Shown here: positions 1 to 8,281 of the stretch, one piece after another
Position numbering within the stretch: position 1 is the first letter of the stretch
Layout: every line of letters begins with the position of its first letter
Source of the DNA: Alistipes sp. CAG:268
GTDB lineage: Bacteria; Bacteroidota; Bacteroidia; Bacteroidales; Rikenellaceae
Assembly: GCA_000434235.1 (NCBI GenBank)
Contig: FR891966.1
Span: 1 to 64,000, forward strand
Reading direction: 5' to 3'
DNA length: 64,000 nt
Program-made: the position numbers and the translations under genes
The notes under the pieces: model-generated
What the model saw: only the letters and a program-made list of their open reading frames with translations
What the model was told of the DNA's origin: nothing
The model's database searches: none

Positions 1-544
1 TACACTCAAGACACAGTATAAGGAGCAGATCATGCCTGCCCTTATGAAGGAGTTCGGCTACTCTAGCGTCATGCAGTGCCCGAAACTCACGAAGATCGTA
101 ATCAACCAGGGTATGGGCCAGGCCGTCGCTGACAAGAAGCTCATCGACGTGGCTCAGGAGGAGCTGACGCTCATCGCCGGACAGAAGGCCGTGCAGACGC
201 GTTCGCGCAAGGACATCTCCAACTTCAAGCTGCGTAAGGGCATGCCGATCGGCGTGCGCGTAACGCTGCGCGACACGAAGATGTATGAGTTCCTGGAGCG
301 TCTGATCGCCGTGGCTCTGCCGCGTATCCGCGACTTCAAGGGTATCAACGAGAAGTTCGACGGTCAGGGCAACTACACCCTCGGCATCAACGAGCAGATC
401 ATCTTCCCGGAGATTGACATCGACAAGATCACCAAGATCTTCGGCATGGAGATCACGTTCGTAACGACGGCCAAGACAGACGAAGAGGCTTATGCCCTGC
501 TCCGTGAGTTCGGCCTTCCTTTCAAAAACGCTAAAAAGAACTAA
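1..544 (+). CDS. rplE: 50S ribosomal protein L5, 5' end missing
   Basis: L5 binds 5S rRNA and helps form the central protuberance of the large subunit. The reading frame is open from base 2, where it reads [10 protein letters not shown] before the first ATG at 32, so the true start lies upstream of the window and the gene is truncated by the window edge. The motif [14 protein letters not shown] and the following KIVINQGMG stretch are typical of bacterial L5, and the C-terminal block with FPEIDIDKI and [16 protein letters not shown] is intact. rpsN starts 3 bases after the stop, as in other spc-type operons, so the two are co-transcribed. Confidence 0.97.
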   Translation, partial: TLKTQYKEQIMPALMKEFGYSSVMQCPKLTKIVINQGMGQAVADKKLIDVAQEELTLIAGQKAVQTRSRKDISNFKLRKGMPIGVRVTLRDTKMYEFLERLIAVALPRIRDFKGINEKFDGQGNYTLGINEQIIFPEIDIDKITKIFGMEITFVTTAKTDEEAYALLREFGLPFKNAKKN

Positions 545-547
545 GCT

Positions 548-844
548 ATGGCAAAAGAATCGATGAAGGCACGCGAGGTGAAGCGTGAGAAGCTTGCAAA
601 GCGTTACGCTCACAAGCGCGAGGAGATCGCTGCCAAGGTGAAGAGCGGTGAGATGGATCACGAGGAGGCGTGGATCGCACTGTCGAAGCTGCCCCGCAAC
701 TCGAATCCCATCCGCCAGCACAACCGCTGCAAGATCACCGGTCGTCCCAAGGGTTACATCCGCCTGTTCGGCATCAGCCGTATCCAGTTCCGCGAGATGG
801 CCTCGAAGGGTCTGATTCCCGGCGTTACGAAGGCAAGCTGGTAG
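548..844 (+). CDS. rpsN: 30S ribosomal protein S14
   Basis: S14 is a small-subunit head protein contacting 16S rRNA next to S3 and S10. The 98-residue product has the family signature [26 protein letters not shown] and ends [11 protein letters not shown]. It carries no CxxC pairs, so it is the zinc-independent long form. It begins 3 bases after rplE. In most bacteria rpsH follows within a few dozen bases; here a non-coding gap of about 770 bases follows, so this is the last gene of the upstream block before the break. Confidence 0.97.
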   Translation: MAKESMKAREVKREKLAKRYAHKREEIAAKVKSGEMDHEEAWIALSKLPRNSNPIRQHNRCKITGRPKGYIRLFGISRIQFREMASKGLIPGVTKASW

Positions 845-857
845 TATGAGCGCAGGA

Positions 858-883
858 CGGGGTGCCGGATGTACGGTATCCCG
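858..883 (+). terminator. GC-rich stem-loop just after rpsN
   Basis: A 10-bp stem (CGGGGTGCCG at 858-867 against CGGTATCCCG at 874-883, two G.U pairs) with a 6-base loop starts 14 bases after the rpsN stop. It is followed by CTCCTTG and not by a clear T run, so it may be a weak terminator, an attenuator or a 3'-end stabiliser and not a classical intrinsic terminator. Confidence 0.45.
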
Positions 884-1429
884 CTCCTTGCATGATGATG
901 TTCCGTCGTCCGGAGGGTGCGAGCCTGTGGTGCGGCATGCGGTATTTTCGGGGGCTATACCCCGTTCAGACCGGATGTTCGCCGGAAGGATGCGGGGCTG
1001 ATACGGGTGCCCAACCCGTGTAGTTACGTCACAGTATCGGGGAAAGTGCCGCCTCAAGCGGTAACTTCCCGGTATGTGGGGCGTAGTGAAAGGTTCGGCA
1101 TTTGGTTGCGAATTTCTCGGACCGGGCGTTCTGTCGGAATGCGCCGCAGGAGAACGGAGGGAGGCTTTGTGAAGCCGTGTCTTGTGCACGGTGACAGGAT
1201 GCATCCCGTTTCCGTTTGCGGCGGGTCGGTGCAGGACGGTCGGATTACCGGAAGCGGATCGGTCGTCCGGATATGCCCTCTTGGGGTGTGTCGGAGATCC
1301 GTTGTTCGGGGCGAACCCCTGCGGTCGTCAAACGGGATTCCGTGCGGAAAGATGTTGGTTGCCTTCGGGTGCCGACATTGTCCGTGTTCCGGGAGAGACG
1401 CTTAAAACGCTAAAAATCAAAGGCCGTGC
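884..1429. other. Long non-coding stretch inside the ribosomal-protein cluster
   Basis: Between rpsN and the rpsH promoter there are about 550 bases with no supportable gene. Open frames on both strands give low-complexity, Arg/Gly/Cys-rich translations with no recognisable domain. The stretch has local inverted repeats, for example GGCTT (1163-1167) with AAGCC (1172-1176), and CCGTG (1175-1179) with CACGG (1187-1191). These two share bases and so exclude each other. I see no IS ends or tRNA. It could be a decayed gene, an insertion or a structured RNA; nothing decides among these. Confidence 0.5.
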
Positions 1430-1460
1430 TTGGCCATTTGAGAAATTATGCGTATATTTG
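1430..1460 (+). promoter_or_regulatory. Bacteroidetes-type promoter for the rpsH-rplQ block
   Basis: TATATTTG at 1453-1460 matches the -7 consensus TAnnTTTG exactly, and TTGG at 1430-1433 lies 19 bases upstream as a -33 element. Transcription would start near 1467 and give a leader of about 145 bases before rpsH. This indicates that rpsH onward has its own promoter. Confidence 0.65.
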
Positions 1461-1531
1461 CGCGCTTTTGTGCCCGGGTGCGTACGCACGTATGCGGATG
1501 CGAGGGCGGCGAAAACAAGGGAAACAAAAAC

Positions 1532-1549
1532 CCGAAGAATCTTCTTCGG
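1532..1549 (+). promoter_or_regulatory. Leader hairpin upstream of rpsH
   Basis: CCGAAGA (1532-1538) pairs perfectly with TCTTCGG (1543-1549) around a 4-base loop within the predicted rpsH leader. S8 is an autogenous regulator of the spc operon in Escherichia coli, so a structured leader ahead of rpsH could serve autoregulation. That link is inference; the hairpin was not matched to a known S8 site. Confidence 0.35.
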
Positions 1550-1611
1550 ATGATTCAAAGGGTTGAATGATAACTAATTACAAACTATTTAATTTTAATT
1601 TTCTATTCGTT

Positions 1612-2010
1612 ATGACTGATCCTATTGCGGACTTTCTGACCAGAATTAGAAACGCGGTGAAAGCCAACCACAAGGTGGTTGAAGCTCCCGGTTCCAAAAT
1701 TAAACAGGAGATCACCAAGATCCTCTACGAGCAGGGCTACATCCTCGCCTACAAGTTCGACACCGACGAGAAGGGTCACCCCACGATCAAGATCGCTCTG
1801 AAGTGGGATGCTGCCACGAAGTGCAACGCCATCAAGGACCTCAAGCGCGTCAGCCGTCCGGGTCTGCGTCGCTACGCTTCCGTTTCGGACATGCCCCGCG
1901 TACTGAACGGTCTGGGTATCGCTATCCTCTCGACGTCGAAAGGCATCATGACCGACGCCAAGGCCCGCAAGGAGAACGTGGGCGGCGAGGTGCTGTGCTA
2001 CATCTACTAA
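1612..2010 (+). CDS. rpsH: 30S ribosomal protein S8
   Basis: S8 binds the central domain of 16S rRNA early in small-subunit assembly. The start at 1612 gives [15 protein letters not shown], the universal S8 N-terminus; an in-frame ATG 45 bases upstream would add an AT-rich, non-conserved 15 residues and is rejected. The product is 132 residues and ends GGEVLCYIY, normal for the family. It is the first gene after the interruption of the cluster and is preceded by its own promoter and a leader hairpin. rplF follows after 26 bases. Confidence 0.97.
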   Translation: MTDPIADFLTRIRNAVKANHKVVEAPGSKIKQEITKILYEQGYILAYKFDTDEKGHPTIKIALKWDAATKCNAIKDLKRVSRPGLRRYASVSDMPRVLNGLGIAILSTSKGIMTDAKARKENVGGEVLCYIY

Positions 2011-2036
2011 TGCAAAATCATTAAAAAATCAACGCA

Positions 2037-2624
2037 ATGTCAAGAATTGGTAAATTACCTGTAAACCTGCCTGCCGGCGTTACCGTCGAGGTTGCCGCCG
2101 ACAATACGGTAAGCGTGAAAGGGCCACTCGGGACGCTGAGCCAGAAAGTTGACTCGGACATCAAGGTAGAGGTCGGCACGCACACGGATCCGCACACGGG
2201 AGCTCAGAATCCCGCTGTGATCGTCACCCGCCCCACGAACCAGCCCCGCCACCGCTCGATGCACGGCCTCTATCGTGCGCTGATCCAGAACATGGTCATC
2301 GGTGTATCGAAGGGCTATGAGATCAAGCAGGAGCTTGTCGGTGTCGGTTTCAAGGCCGAAGTCAAGGGCCAGGTGCTCGAGATGAGCCTCGGCTATTCGC
2401 ACGATACGCACTTCCTGCTTCCGAAGGAGGTTACCGCTACGGCCGTTACGGAGAAGAAGGGCAACCCGATCGTAACGCTCAAGAGCGCGGACAAGCAGCT
2501 CATCGGCCAGGTGGCCGCCAAGCTCCGCTCGCTGCGCAAGCCGGAGCCGTACAAGGGCAAGGGTATCAAGTTCGTCGGCGAGCAGATCCGTCGCAAGGCC
2601 GGCAAATCAGCAGGTGCTAAATAG
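2037..2624 (+). CDS. rplF: 50S ribosomal protein L6
   Basis: L6 sits near the base of the L7/L12 stalk and the factor-binding centre. The 195-residue protein starts MSRIGKLPVNLPAGV and ends with the conserved EPYKGKGIKFVGEQIRRKAGKSAGAK region, so both L6 domains are complete. An internal segment around residues 50-65 (HTDPHTGAQNPA) looks a little longer than usual. It lies in the usual order between rpsH and rplR with short gaps, consistent with one transcript. Confidence 0.97.
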   Translation: MSRIGKLPVNLPAGVTVEVAADNTVSVKGPLGTLSQKVDSDIKVEVGTHTDPHTGAQNPAVIVTRPTNQPRHRSMHGLYRALIQNMVIGVSKGYEIKQELVGVGFKAEVKGQVLEMSLGYSHDTHFLLPKEVTATAVTEKKGNPIVTLKSADKQLIGQVAAKLRSLRKPEPYKGKGIKFVGEQIRRKAGKSAGAK

Positions 2625-2643
2625 TAAATAGACTGAAAGAGTT

Positions 2644-3003
2644 ATGTTGAACAAGATAGAAAGAAGAGAGCGCATCAAGATGCGTATCCGCAAGATCGTG
2701 AGCGGAACGCCCGCACAGCCTCGTATGACGGTATTCCGCAGCAACAAGCAGATCTACGTGCAGTTCATCGACGACCTGGCAGGCGTTACGCTGGCCACGG
2801 CATCCTCGCTGGACAAGGAGGTCGCTGAAGCCGCTGCCGGCAAGACCAAGTGCGAAGTGGCAGCCCTCGTGGGCAAACTGGCCGCCGAGCGCGCCCTGGC
2901 CAAGGGTATCTCGGCCGTCGCTTTCGACCGCAACGGCTACCTTTATCACGGACGAGTTAAACAACTGGCCGAAGCTGCACGCGAAGGCGGACTTAAATTC
3001 TAA
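2644..3003 (+). CDS. rplR: 50S ribosomal protein L18
   Basis: L18 binds 5S rRNA together with L5 and L25 and brings it into the large subunit. The 119-residue protein shows the typical [22 protein letters not shown] start region and the C-terminal [26 protein letters not shown]. Gaps of 19 bases to rplF and 6 bases to rpsE place it in the same transcript. Confidence 0.97.
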   Translation: MLNKIERRERIKMRIRKIVSGTPAQPRMTVFRSNKQIYVQFIDDLAGVTLATASSLDKEVAEAAAGKTKCEVAALVGKLAAERALAKGISAVAFDRNGYLYHGRVKQLAEAAREGGLKF

Positions 3004-3009
3004 ACGATC

Positions 3010-3528
3010 ATGGCAAATACCAATATAAAGAAAGTACGCACGAGCGATCTCGAACTCAAGGACCGCCTCGTGAGCATCCAGCGCGTTACGAAGGTGACGA
3101 AGGGCGGTCGCACGTTCAGTTTTTCGGCCATCGTCGTCGTAGGTAACGAGGACGGCGTCGTAGGCTACGGCCTGGGCAAGGCTTCGGAGGTGCAGGCAGC
3201 CATCGCCAAGGGCGTGGAGGATGCCAAGAAGAACCTCGTGAAGATCCCGGTAATCAACGGAACGATTCCCCACAAGCAGGAGCAGCGTTTCGGCGGCTCG
3301 CTCGTGATGATTCGTCCGGCCGCTCCCGGTACGGGTATCATCGCCGGCGGTGCCATGCGTGCCGTGCTGGAGTCGGTGGGCATCAAGAACGTGCTCGCAA
3401 AGAGCAAGGGCTCGTCGAACCCCCACAACCTGGTGAAGGCAACCATCGGCGCCTTGTGCGAACTGCGCGACGCTCACAGCATCGCACGTCTGCGCGGTAT
3501 CTCGATGGACAAGGTGTTTAACGGTTAA
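3010..3528 (+). CDS. rpsE: 30S ribosomal protein S5
   Basis: S5 contributes to decoding accuracy and mRNA entry. The 172-residue product has the N-terminal double-stranded RNA-binding fold ([24 protein letters not shown]) and the C-terminal S5 fold with [38 protein letters not shown]. The start at MANTNIKK lies 6 bases after rplR. Nothing unusual is seen. Confidence 0.97.
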   Translation: MANTNIKKVRTSDLELKDRLVSIQRVTKVTKGGRTFSFSAIVVVGNEDGVVGYGLGKASEVQAAIAKGVEDAKKNLVKIPVINGTIPHKQEQRFGGSLVMIRPAAPGTGIIAGGAMRAVLESVGIKNVLAKSKGSSNPHNLVKATIGALCELRDAHSIARLRGISMDKVFNG

Positions 3529-3541
3529 TTCTCGAAGAACA

Positions 3542-3724
3542 ATGGCAAGATTGAAAATCACCCAGATCAAGAGCCGCATCGGCGCAACGGAGCGTCAGTG
3601 CAAGAACCTCGATGCGCTGGGTCTGAAGCGGATCAACGCAAGCGTCGAGCACGACGACTCGGTGATCATCAAGGGCATGATCGCACGCGTAAAGCACCTC
3701 GTCAAGGTCGAGGAGGTCAAATAA
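3542..3724 (+). CDS. rpmD: 50S ribosomal protein L30
   Basis: L30 is a small, non-universal large-subunit protein. The 60-residue product MARLKITQIKSRIGATERQCKNL has the family IKSRIGATERQ motif, and the length is normal. It sits between rpsE and rplO as in other Bacteroidetes clusters. Confidence 0.96.
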   Translation: MARLKITQIKSRIGATERQCKNLDALGLKRINASVEHDDSVIIKGMIARVKHLVKVEEVK

Positions 3725-3752
3725 GGTTTAACTGCAAACGGAATTTTAGACA

Positions 3753-4199
3753 ATGGAACTCAATAATCTCAAACCCGCAAAGGGTTCTACGCACCACGAC
3801 AAGCGAATCGGTCGCGGTGCAGGTTCGGGTCACGGCGGCACGGCTACGCGTGGTCACAAGGGAGCTCAGTCGCGTTCGGGATACTCGCGCAAACTCGGTT
3901 TCGAGGGCGGTCAGATGCCGCTCCAGCGCCGTCTTCCCAAGTTTGGCTTCACGAACCTGAAGCGCGTCGAATTCAAGGCGATCAACCTCTCGACCCTCGA
4001 GGAGCTGGCAGCCAAGAAGTCGCTCTCGGAGGTTACGGTGGACACGCTGGTGGCAGCAGGTTTCGTTTCGACGAAGGACAAGGTGAAGATCCTGGGCAAC
4101 GGTTCGGTATCGAAGGCCCTGACGGTCAAGGCTCACGCCTTCTCGAAGAGCGCCGAGGCTGCGATCACGGCAGCCGGTGGCAGCGTCGAAAAACTGTAA
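3753..4199 (+). CDS. rplO: 50S ribosomal protein L15
   Basis: L15 is a late-assembling large-subunit protein. The 148-residue protein starts MELNNLKPAKGSTHHDKRIGRG and contains the glycine-rich GSGHGGTATRGHKGAQSRSGYSRK tract and the GFEGGQMPLQRRLPKFGF signature, followed by the globular C-terminal domain. secY begins 19 bases downstream, the standard rplO-secY arrangement. Confidence 0.97.
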   Translation: MELNNLKPAKGSTHHDKRIGRGAGSGHGGTATRGHKGAQSRSGYSRKLGFEGGQMPLQRRLPKFGFTNLKRVEFKAINLSTLEELAAKKSLSEVTVDTLVAAGFVSTKDKVKILGNGSVSKALTVKAHAFSKSAEAAITAAGGSVEKL

Positions 4200-4218
4200 C
4201 CCTTAGAACCTCTATATT

Positions 4219-5601
4219 ATGAATCAGTATCTCGTTGTTGGTATCGTCTTTATAGTGATCATCGCTCTTCTGGCGACCAACAAGAAATTGGTGGAAACGC
4301 TCAAGAACATCTACAAGATCGAGGAGCTCCGCAAACGTGTACTGTACACGATCGGCCTGCTCCTGGTCTACCGCTTGGGTAGTTTCGTAGTGATTCCGGG
4401 CATCAACCCCAACGCCCTGGGCGAGGGGTCGGCGTATGCCAGCCAGTTGGAGGGCAACGGGCTTCTGGGTCTGTTGAACGTCTTCTCTGGCGGTGCATTT
4501 GGCAACGCCGCGATCTTTGCACTCGGAGTCATGCCGTACATCACCGCCTCGATCATCATCCAGCTCATGGGTATGATGATTCCGTATTTCCAGAAAATGC
4601 AGAAGGAAGGTGAGAGCGGCCGCCGCAAGATGAACCAGTGGACGCGGTTCCTGACGATCGGCGTACTGATCCTTCAGGGCCCGGCCTACATTGCCAACCT
4701 CTACATGCAGGTTCCGACGGCGTTCGTCTACGGCAACTCTTTCGGGTTCGTTGCTTATGCGACGACGATTCTGATCGCTGGTACGATGTTCATCATGTGG
4801 CTCGGCGAGAAGATCACGGACAAGGGTATCGGCAACGGTATCTCGCTGATCATCATGATCGGTATCGTTGCCCGTCTCCCGCACGCGCTTCTGGCCGAGG
4901 TCAATGCGCGTGTGCAGACGGCTTCGGGCAGCGCCATCATGCTGATTCTCGAGCTGGTGCTCCTGTTCGCCGTTTTCATGGCGACGATCGCCCTGGTGCA
5001 GGCGGTCCGCAAGGTCCCCGTGCAGTATGCGAAGCGTATCGTGGGTAACAAGCAGTATGGAGGTGTACGGCAGTACATTCCGCTGAAGATGAATGCGGCC
5101 AACGTGATGCCGATCATCTTCGCACAGGCCCTGATGTTCATCCCGGCCCTGTTCACCAAAGCCGCTCCCGGCTTTGCCGCTGCCTTCTCCTCCATGACCG
5201 GCTTCTGGTACAACTTTACGCTCGCTGTGCTGGTAATCGCGTTCACCTACTTCTACACTGCGATTATCATCAACCCTCAAATGATGGCCGATGACATGAA
5301 GCGAAACGGCGGCTTCATCCCGGGAGTGAAACCGGGCAAGCAGACCGTGAACTACATCGATACCATCATGACGCGCATCACGCTCCCCGGTTCCATCTTC
5401 CTTGCCATCGTGGCCATCCTGCCGGCGCTGGCGATGAAGTTCCTGGGCATCCAGCAGGCGTTCGCCTACTTCTACGGAGGTACGTCGCTGCTGATCATGG
5501 TGGGTGTGGTGCTCGACACTCTCAAGCAGATCGAGAGCTACCTGCTGATGCGTCACTACGACGGTCTGATGAAGACCGGTCGGATTCAGGGTCGCCATTA
5601 G
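4219..5601 (+). CDS. secY: Protein translocase subunit SecY with extra N-terminal hydrophobic segment
   Basis: SecY forms the protein-conducting channel of the inner membrane with SecE and SecG. The core from KKLVETLKNIYKIEELRKRVLYTIGLLLVYRLGSFVVIPGI through the last transmembrane helices is standard and complete, including GESGRRKMNQ. The ATG at 4219 adds about 24 residues whose part VVGIVFIVIIALLA is long enough to span the membrane; usual SecY proteins start near the TLKNI motif. TTG at 4288 or GTG at 4291 would give the normal N-terminus. I kept the ATG because it is the only ATG near the proper distance from rplO. map follows after 33 bases. Confidence 0.93.
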   Translation: MNQYLVVGIVFIVIIALLATNKKLVETLKNIYKIEELRKRVLYTIGLLLVYRLGSFVVIPGINPNALGEGSAYASQLEGNGLLGLLNVFSGGAFGNAAIFALGVMPYITASIIIQLMGMMIPYFQKMQKEGESGRRKMNQWTRFLTIGVLILQGPAYIANLYMQVPTAFVYGNSFGFVAYATTILIAGTMFIMWLGEKITDKGIGNGISLIIMIGIVARLPHALLAEVNARVQTASGSAIMLILELVLLFAVFMATIALVQAVRKVPVQYAKRIVGNKQYGGVRQYIPLKMNAANVMPIIFAQALMFIPALFTKAAPGFAAAFSSMTGFWYNFTLAVLVIAFTYFYTAIIINPQMMADDMKRNGGFIPGVKPGKQTVNYIDTIMTRITLPGSIFLAIVAILPALAMKFLGIQQAFAYFYGGTSLLIMVGVVLDTLKQIESYLLMRHYDGLMKTGRIQGRH

Positions 5602-5634
5602 CGGTTTTCCGAAGAGCGTTCTTAAAGCGAAGAA

Positions 5635-6411
5635 ATGATCTATCTGAAAACAGACGAGGAGATCGAACTCCTGCGTGAAAACAATATCCTGGTGTCGGAG
5701 ACGCTGGCCGAGGTGGGTCGCCACATTCGGCCGGGCGTCACGACCAAGGAGTTGGACCGTATCGCCGAGGAGTTCATCCGTTCCCATGGGGCGGTTCCCG
5801 CTTTCCTCGGATATGAGGGCTATCCCGCTTCGTTGTGCATTTCGGTAAACGAGCAGGTGGTTCACGGTATCCCATCCTCGAAATGCGTCCTCAAGGAGGG
5901 CGACATCGTTTCGGTCGATTGCGGTACGTTTATGAAGGGGTTTGTTGGTGATTCGGCGTATACGTTCGCCGTGGGAGAGGTTGCCGAGGAAGTACGGCAG
6001 CTGATGGAAGTCACCAAAGAGGCTCTTTATAAAGGTACGGCGCAGGCCAAGGCCGGTAATCGCGTGGGCGACATATCGGCAGCCGTACAGGAGTATTCCG
6101 AAAGTTTCGGCTATGGCGTAGTGCGCGAACTCGAGGGACACGGTTTGGGTCGGAAAATGCACGAAGACCCCGGAGTCCCCAACTACGGTGCGCGCGGCAG
6201 AGGCCCCCTTCTGAAGGAGGGTATGGTCATCTGCATCGAACCCATGATCACCATGGGGGCCAAAGCGGTGGTTTTTGAGCGGGATGGCTGGACGGTCCGC
6301 ACCCGGGACCGCAAACCGGCGGCGCACTACGAGTTCGCCGTGGCGGTTCGCAAATCGGGTCCCGACGTGCTGACGGATTTTAGCATCATCGAACAGGCAA
6401 TAAAGAATTGA
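5635..6411 (+). CDS. map: Type I methionine aminopeptidase
   Basis: This enzyme removes the initiator methionine from nascent proteins in the cytosol. The 258-residue protein has all five dinuclear-metal ligands of the family: D95 (VSVDCG), D106 (GDSAYTF), H169 (EGHGLG), E202 (IEPM) and E233 (HYEFAV), at almost the same numbers as in Escherichia coli. No N-terminal SH3 or zinc extension is present. It lies between secY and infA, typical for Bacteroidetes and Firmicutes, and only 6 bases separate it from infA. Confidence 0.97.
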   Translation: MIYLKTDEEIELLRENNILVSETLAEVGRHIRPGVTTKELDRIAEEFIRSHGAVPAFLGYEGYPASLCISVNEQVVHGIPSSKCVLKEGDIVSVDCGTFMKGFVGDSAYTFAVGEVAEEVRQLMEVTKEALYKGTAQAKAGNRVGDISAAVQEYSESFGYGVVRELEGHGLGRKMHEDPGVPNYGARGRGPLLKEGMVICIEPMITMGAKAVVFERDGWTVRTRDRKPAAHYEFAVAVRKSGPDVLTDFSIIEQAIKN

Positions 6412-6417
6412 GACTCT

Positions 6418-6636
6418 ATGGCAAAACAGGCTGCTATCGAAAGGGACGGGACGATTATCGAGGCATTGTCCAACGCGATGTTCCGCGTCGAGCTGGACAA
6501 CGGCCACGTGCTCACGGCCCATATCTCGGGGAAGATGCGGATGCACTACATCAAGATCCTTCCCGGAGATAAAGTAAAAGTGGAAATGACGCCCTACGAC
6601 CTGACCAAGGGGCGTATCTCCTTCCGGTACAAATAA
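6418..6636 (+). CDS. infA: Translation initiation factor IF-1
   Basis: IF-1 occupies the ribosomal A site during initiation. The 72-residue protein has the complete S1/OB fold: [26 protein letters not shown], then [23 protein letters not shown] and the final KGRISFRYK. Length and sequence are normal. rpmJ follows after 20 bases. Confidence 0.97.
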   Translation: MAKQAAIERDGTIIEALSNAMFRVELDNGHVLTAHISGKMRMHYIKILPGDKVKVEMTPYDLTKGRISFRYK

Positions 6637-6656
6637 CATTAGATTGCTCGAAAATC

Positions 6657-6773
6657 ATGAAAGTAAAAGCATCCATCAAGAAGAGAAGCGAGGATTGCAA
6701 GATTGTGAAGCGTAAGGGTAAGCTCTACGTCATTTGCAAGAAAAATCCCAAGTTCAAAATGCGGCAGGGATAG
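6657..6773 (+). CDS. rpmJ: 50S ribosomal protein L36
   Basis: This 38-residue protein ([21 protein letters not shown] and on to [10 protein letters not shown]) is the smallest large-subunit protein. The zinc-binding form uses C11, C14, C27 and H33; here only C14 and C27 remain while position 11 is Ser and 33 is Phe, so it cannot form the normal zinc ribbon. Position between infA and rpsM is canonical. It is easily missed because of its size. Confidence 0.95.
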   Translation: MKVKASIKKRSEDCKIVKRKGKLYVICKKNPKFKMRQG

Positions 6774-6812
6774 TGTTTTTTAACGGTTAGTCAAAAAAGA
6801 AAAAGAATTTAT

Positions 6813-7193
6813 ATGGCACGTATTGTCGGTGTAGATTTACCGAAAAACAAGAGAGGCGAGATCGGCCTGACCTATATCTACGGCATCGGTCGTTCGACGG
6901 CTCGCAAGATTCTCGACGCCGCAGGCATCAGCTACGACGTCAAAGTACAGGACTGGTCGGATGACCAGGTCGGCGCCATCCGTTCGACGATCGCCGAGAT
7001 GGGCATCAAGGTCGAGGGCGAATGCCGCTCGATGGTCCAGCTCAACATCAAGCGCCTGATGGATATCGGCTGCTACCGCGGTATCCGTCACCGTCTGGGC
7101 CTCCCGGTCCGCGGACAGTCGACGAAGAACAACGCCCGCACGCGCAAGGGCCGCAAGAAGACCGTCGCAAACAAGAAAAAGGCAACGAAGTAA
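6813..7193 (+). CDS. rpsM: 30S ribosomal protein S13
   Basis: S13 lies in the small-subunit head and contacts L5 and the P-site tRNA. The 126-residue protein opens [26 protein letters not shown] and shows the [30 protein letters not shown] signature with a lysine-rich tail. It heads the alpha-type segment rpsM-rpsK-rpsD-rpoA-rplQ. Confidence 0.97.
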   Translation: MARIVGVDLPKNKRGEIGLTYIYGIGRSTARKILDAAGISYDVKVQDWSDDQVGAIRSTIAEMGIKVEGECRSMVQLNIKRLMDIGCYRGIRHRLGLPVRGQSTKNNARTRKGRKKTVANKKKATK

Positions 7194-7206
7194 TCTTTAG
7201 GGAATT

Positions 7207-7596
7207 ATGGCAAAGAAAACTGGAACAGTTAAGAAGAAGGTTGTTAAGGTCGGTGCCGTGGGCAACGCCTACGTTCACTCCACTTTCAACAACGTGATCA
7301 TCACCATCACCAACGAGGTGGGTGACGTCATCAGCTGGTCGTCGGCCGGTAAGATGGGTTTCCGTGGTTCGAAGAAGAATACTCCCTATGCCGCACAGAC
7401 GTCGGCCGCCGATTGCGCCAAGGTCGCTTATGACATGGGCCTGCGCAAGGTGAAGGTTTATGTCAAGGGTCCGGGCGCCGGTCGCGAGTCGGCCGTTCGC
7501 ACCATCCACGGTGCCGGTATCGAGGTGATGGAGATCATCGACGTCACGCCGCTGCCGCACAACGGCTGCCGCGCTCCTAACCGTCGTCGCGTCTGA
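7207..7596 (+). CDS. rpsK: 30S ribosomal protein S11
   Basis: S11 forms part of the platform near the mRNA exit and interacts with the Shine-Dalgarno helix. The 129-residue product carries [45 protein letters not shown] and ends [18 protein letters not shown], both diagnostic. The gap to rpsM is 13 bases. Confidence 0.97.
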   Translation: MAKKTGTVKKKVVKVGAVGNAYVHSTFNNVIITITNEVGDVISWSSAGKMGFRGSKKNTPYAAQTSAADCAKVAYDMGLRKVKVYVKGPGAGRESAVRTIHGAGIEVMEIIDVTPLPHNGCRAPNRRRV

Positions 7597-7651
7597 TTCA
7601 CGCTTCACAGGTTAAGGAAAGTTTCAAGGATCTATTAATTACGTTAAGACA

Positions 7652-8260
7652 ATGGGAAAATACATAGGACCAAAATCGAAGATCGCCAGAAGATTCGGCG
7701 AAGCCATTTACGGTGCGGACAGCGTGCTTGAGAAGCGCAACTTCCCTCCCGGGCAGCACGGTCTGGCTCGCAAGCGCAAGAAGGTGTCGGAGTACGGCAC
7801 GCAGCTGAGCGAGAAGCAGAAGGCAAAGTACACCTACGGCCTTCTGGAGAAGCAGTTCGCACGCACCTACGAGCAGGCAGCACGTATGGGCGGCATCACG
7901 GGTGAGAACCTGCTGAAGTTGCTCGAGTGCCGTCTGGACAACGTCGTTTACCGCTTGGGTATCGCCCCGACGCGTGCAGCTGCCCGCCAGCTCGTTTCGC
8001 ACTGCCACATCTGCGTGAACGGTAGTGTCGTGAACATCCCCTCGTACTCGCTCCGTGTGGGCGACGTGGTGTCCGTTCGCGAGAAATCGAAGAGTCTGGA
8101 AGTGATCACGGCATCTCTGGCCGGCTCGTCGAAGAGCCGCTACGCCTGGTTGGAGTGGGACAACGCCACGATGAGCGGCAAGTTCCTGCAGAAGCCCGAA
8201 CGTGAAGAGATTCCCGAGAACATCAAGGAGCAGCTCATCGTCGAGTTGTACTCGAAGTAG
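7652..8260 (+). CDS. rpsD: 30S ribosomal protein S4
   Basis: S4 is a primary 16S rRNA binder. The 202-residue protein starts [21 protein letters not shown] and includes an S4 RNA-binding domain ([42 protein letters not shown]). The N-terminal region lacks a CxxC zinc knuckle. The gap of 55 bases from rpsK is the largest within this sub-cluster. rpoA follows after 21 bases, the classical alpha arrangement. Confidence 0.97.
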   Translation: MGKYIGPKSKIARRFGEAIYGADSVLEKRNFPPGQHGLARKRKKVSEYGTQLSEKQKAKYTYGLLEKQFARTYEQAARMGGITGENLLKLLECRLDNVVYRLGIAPTRAAARQLVSHCHICVNGSVVNIPSYSLRVGDVVSVREKSKSLEVITASLAGSSKSRYAWLEWDNATMSGKFLQKPEREEIPENIKEQLIVELYSK

Positions 8261-8281
8261 TAATCTTTCAAATTCACTATT

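Noticed and set aside
917-1558. Overlapping open frames of up to 162 residues on both strands between rpsN and rpsH
   Set aside because: The translations are Arg/Gly/Cys-rich with no domain or signal, and several frames are open at once, as expected for GC-rich non-coding DNA.
4165-6639. Very long open frame (824 residues) on the minus strand across secY, map and infA
   Set aside because: It is antisense to three certain genes; the His/Arg/Asp-rich composition is what the reverse complement of GC-rich coding DNA gives.
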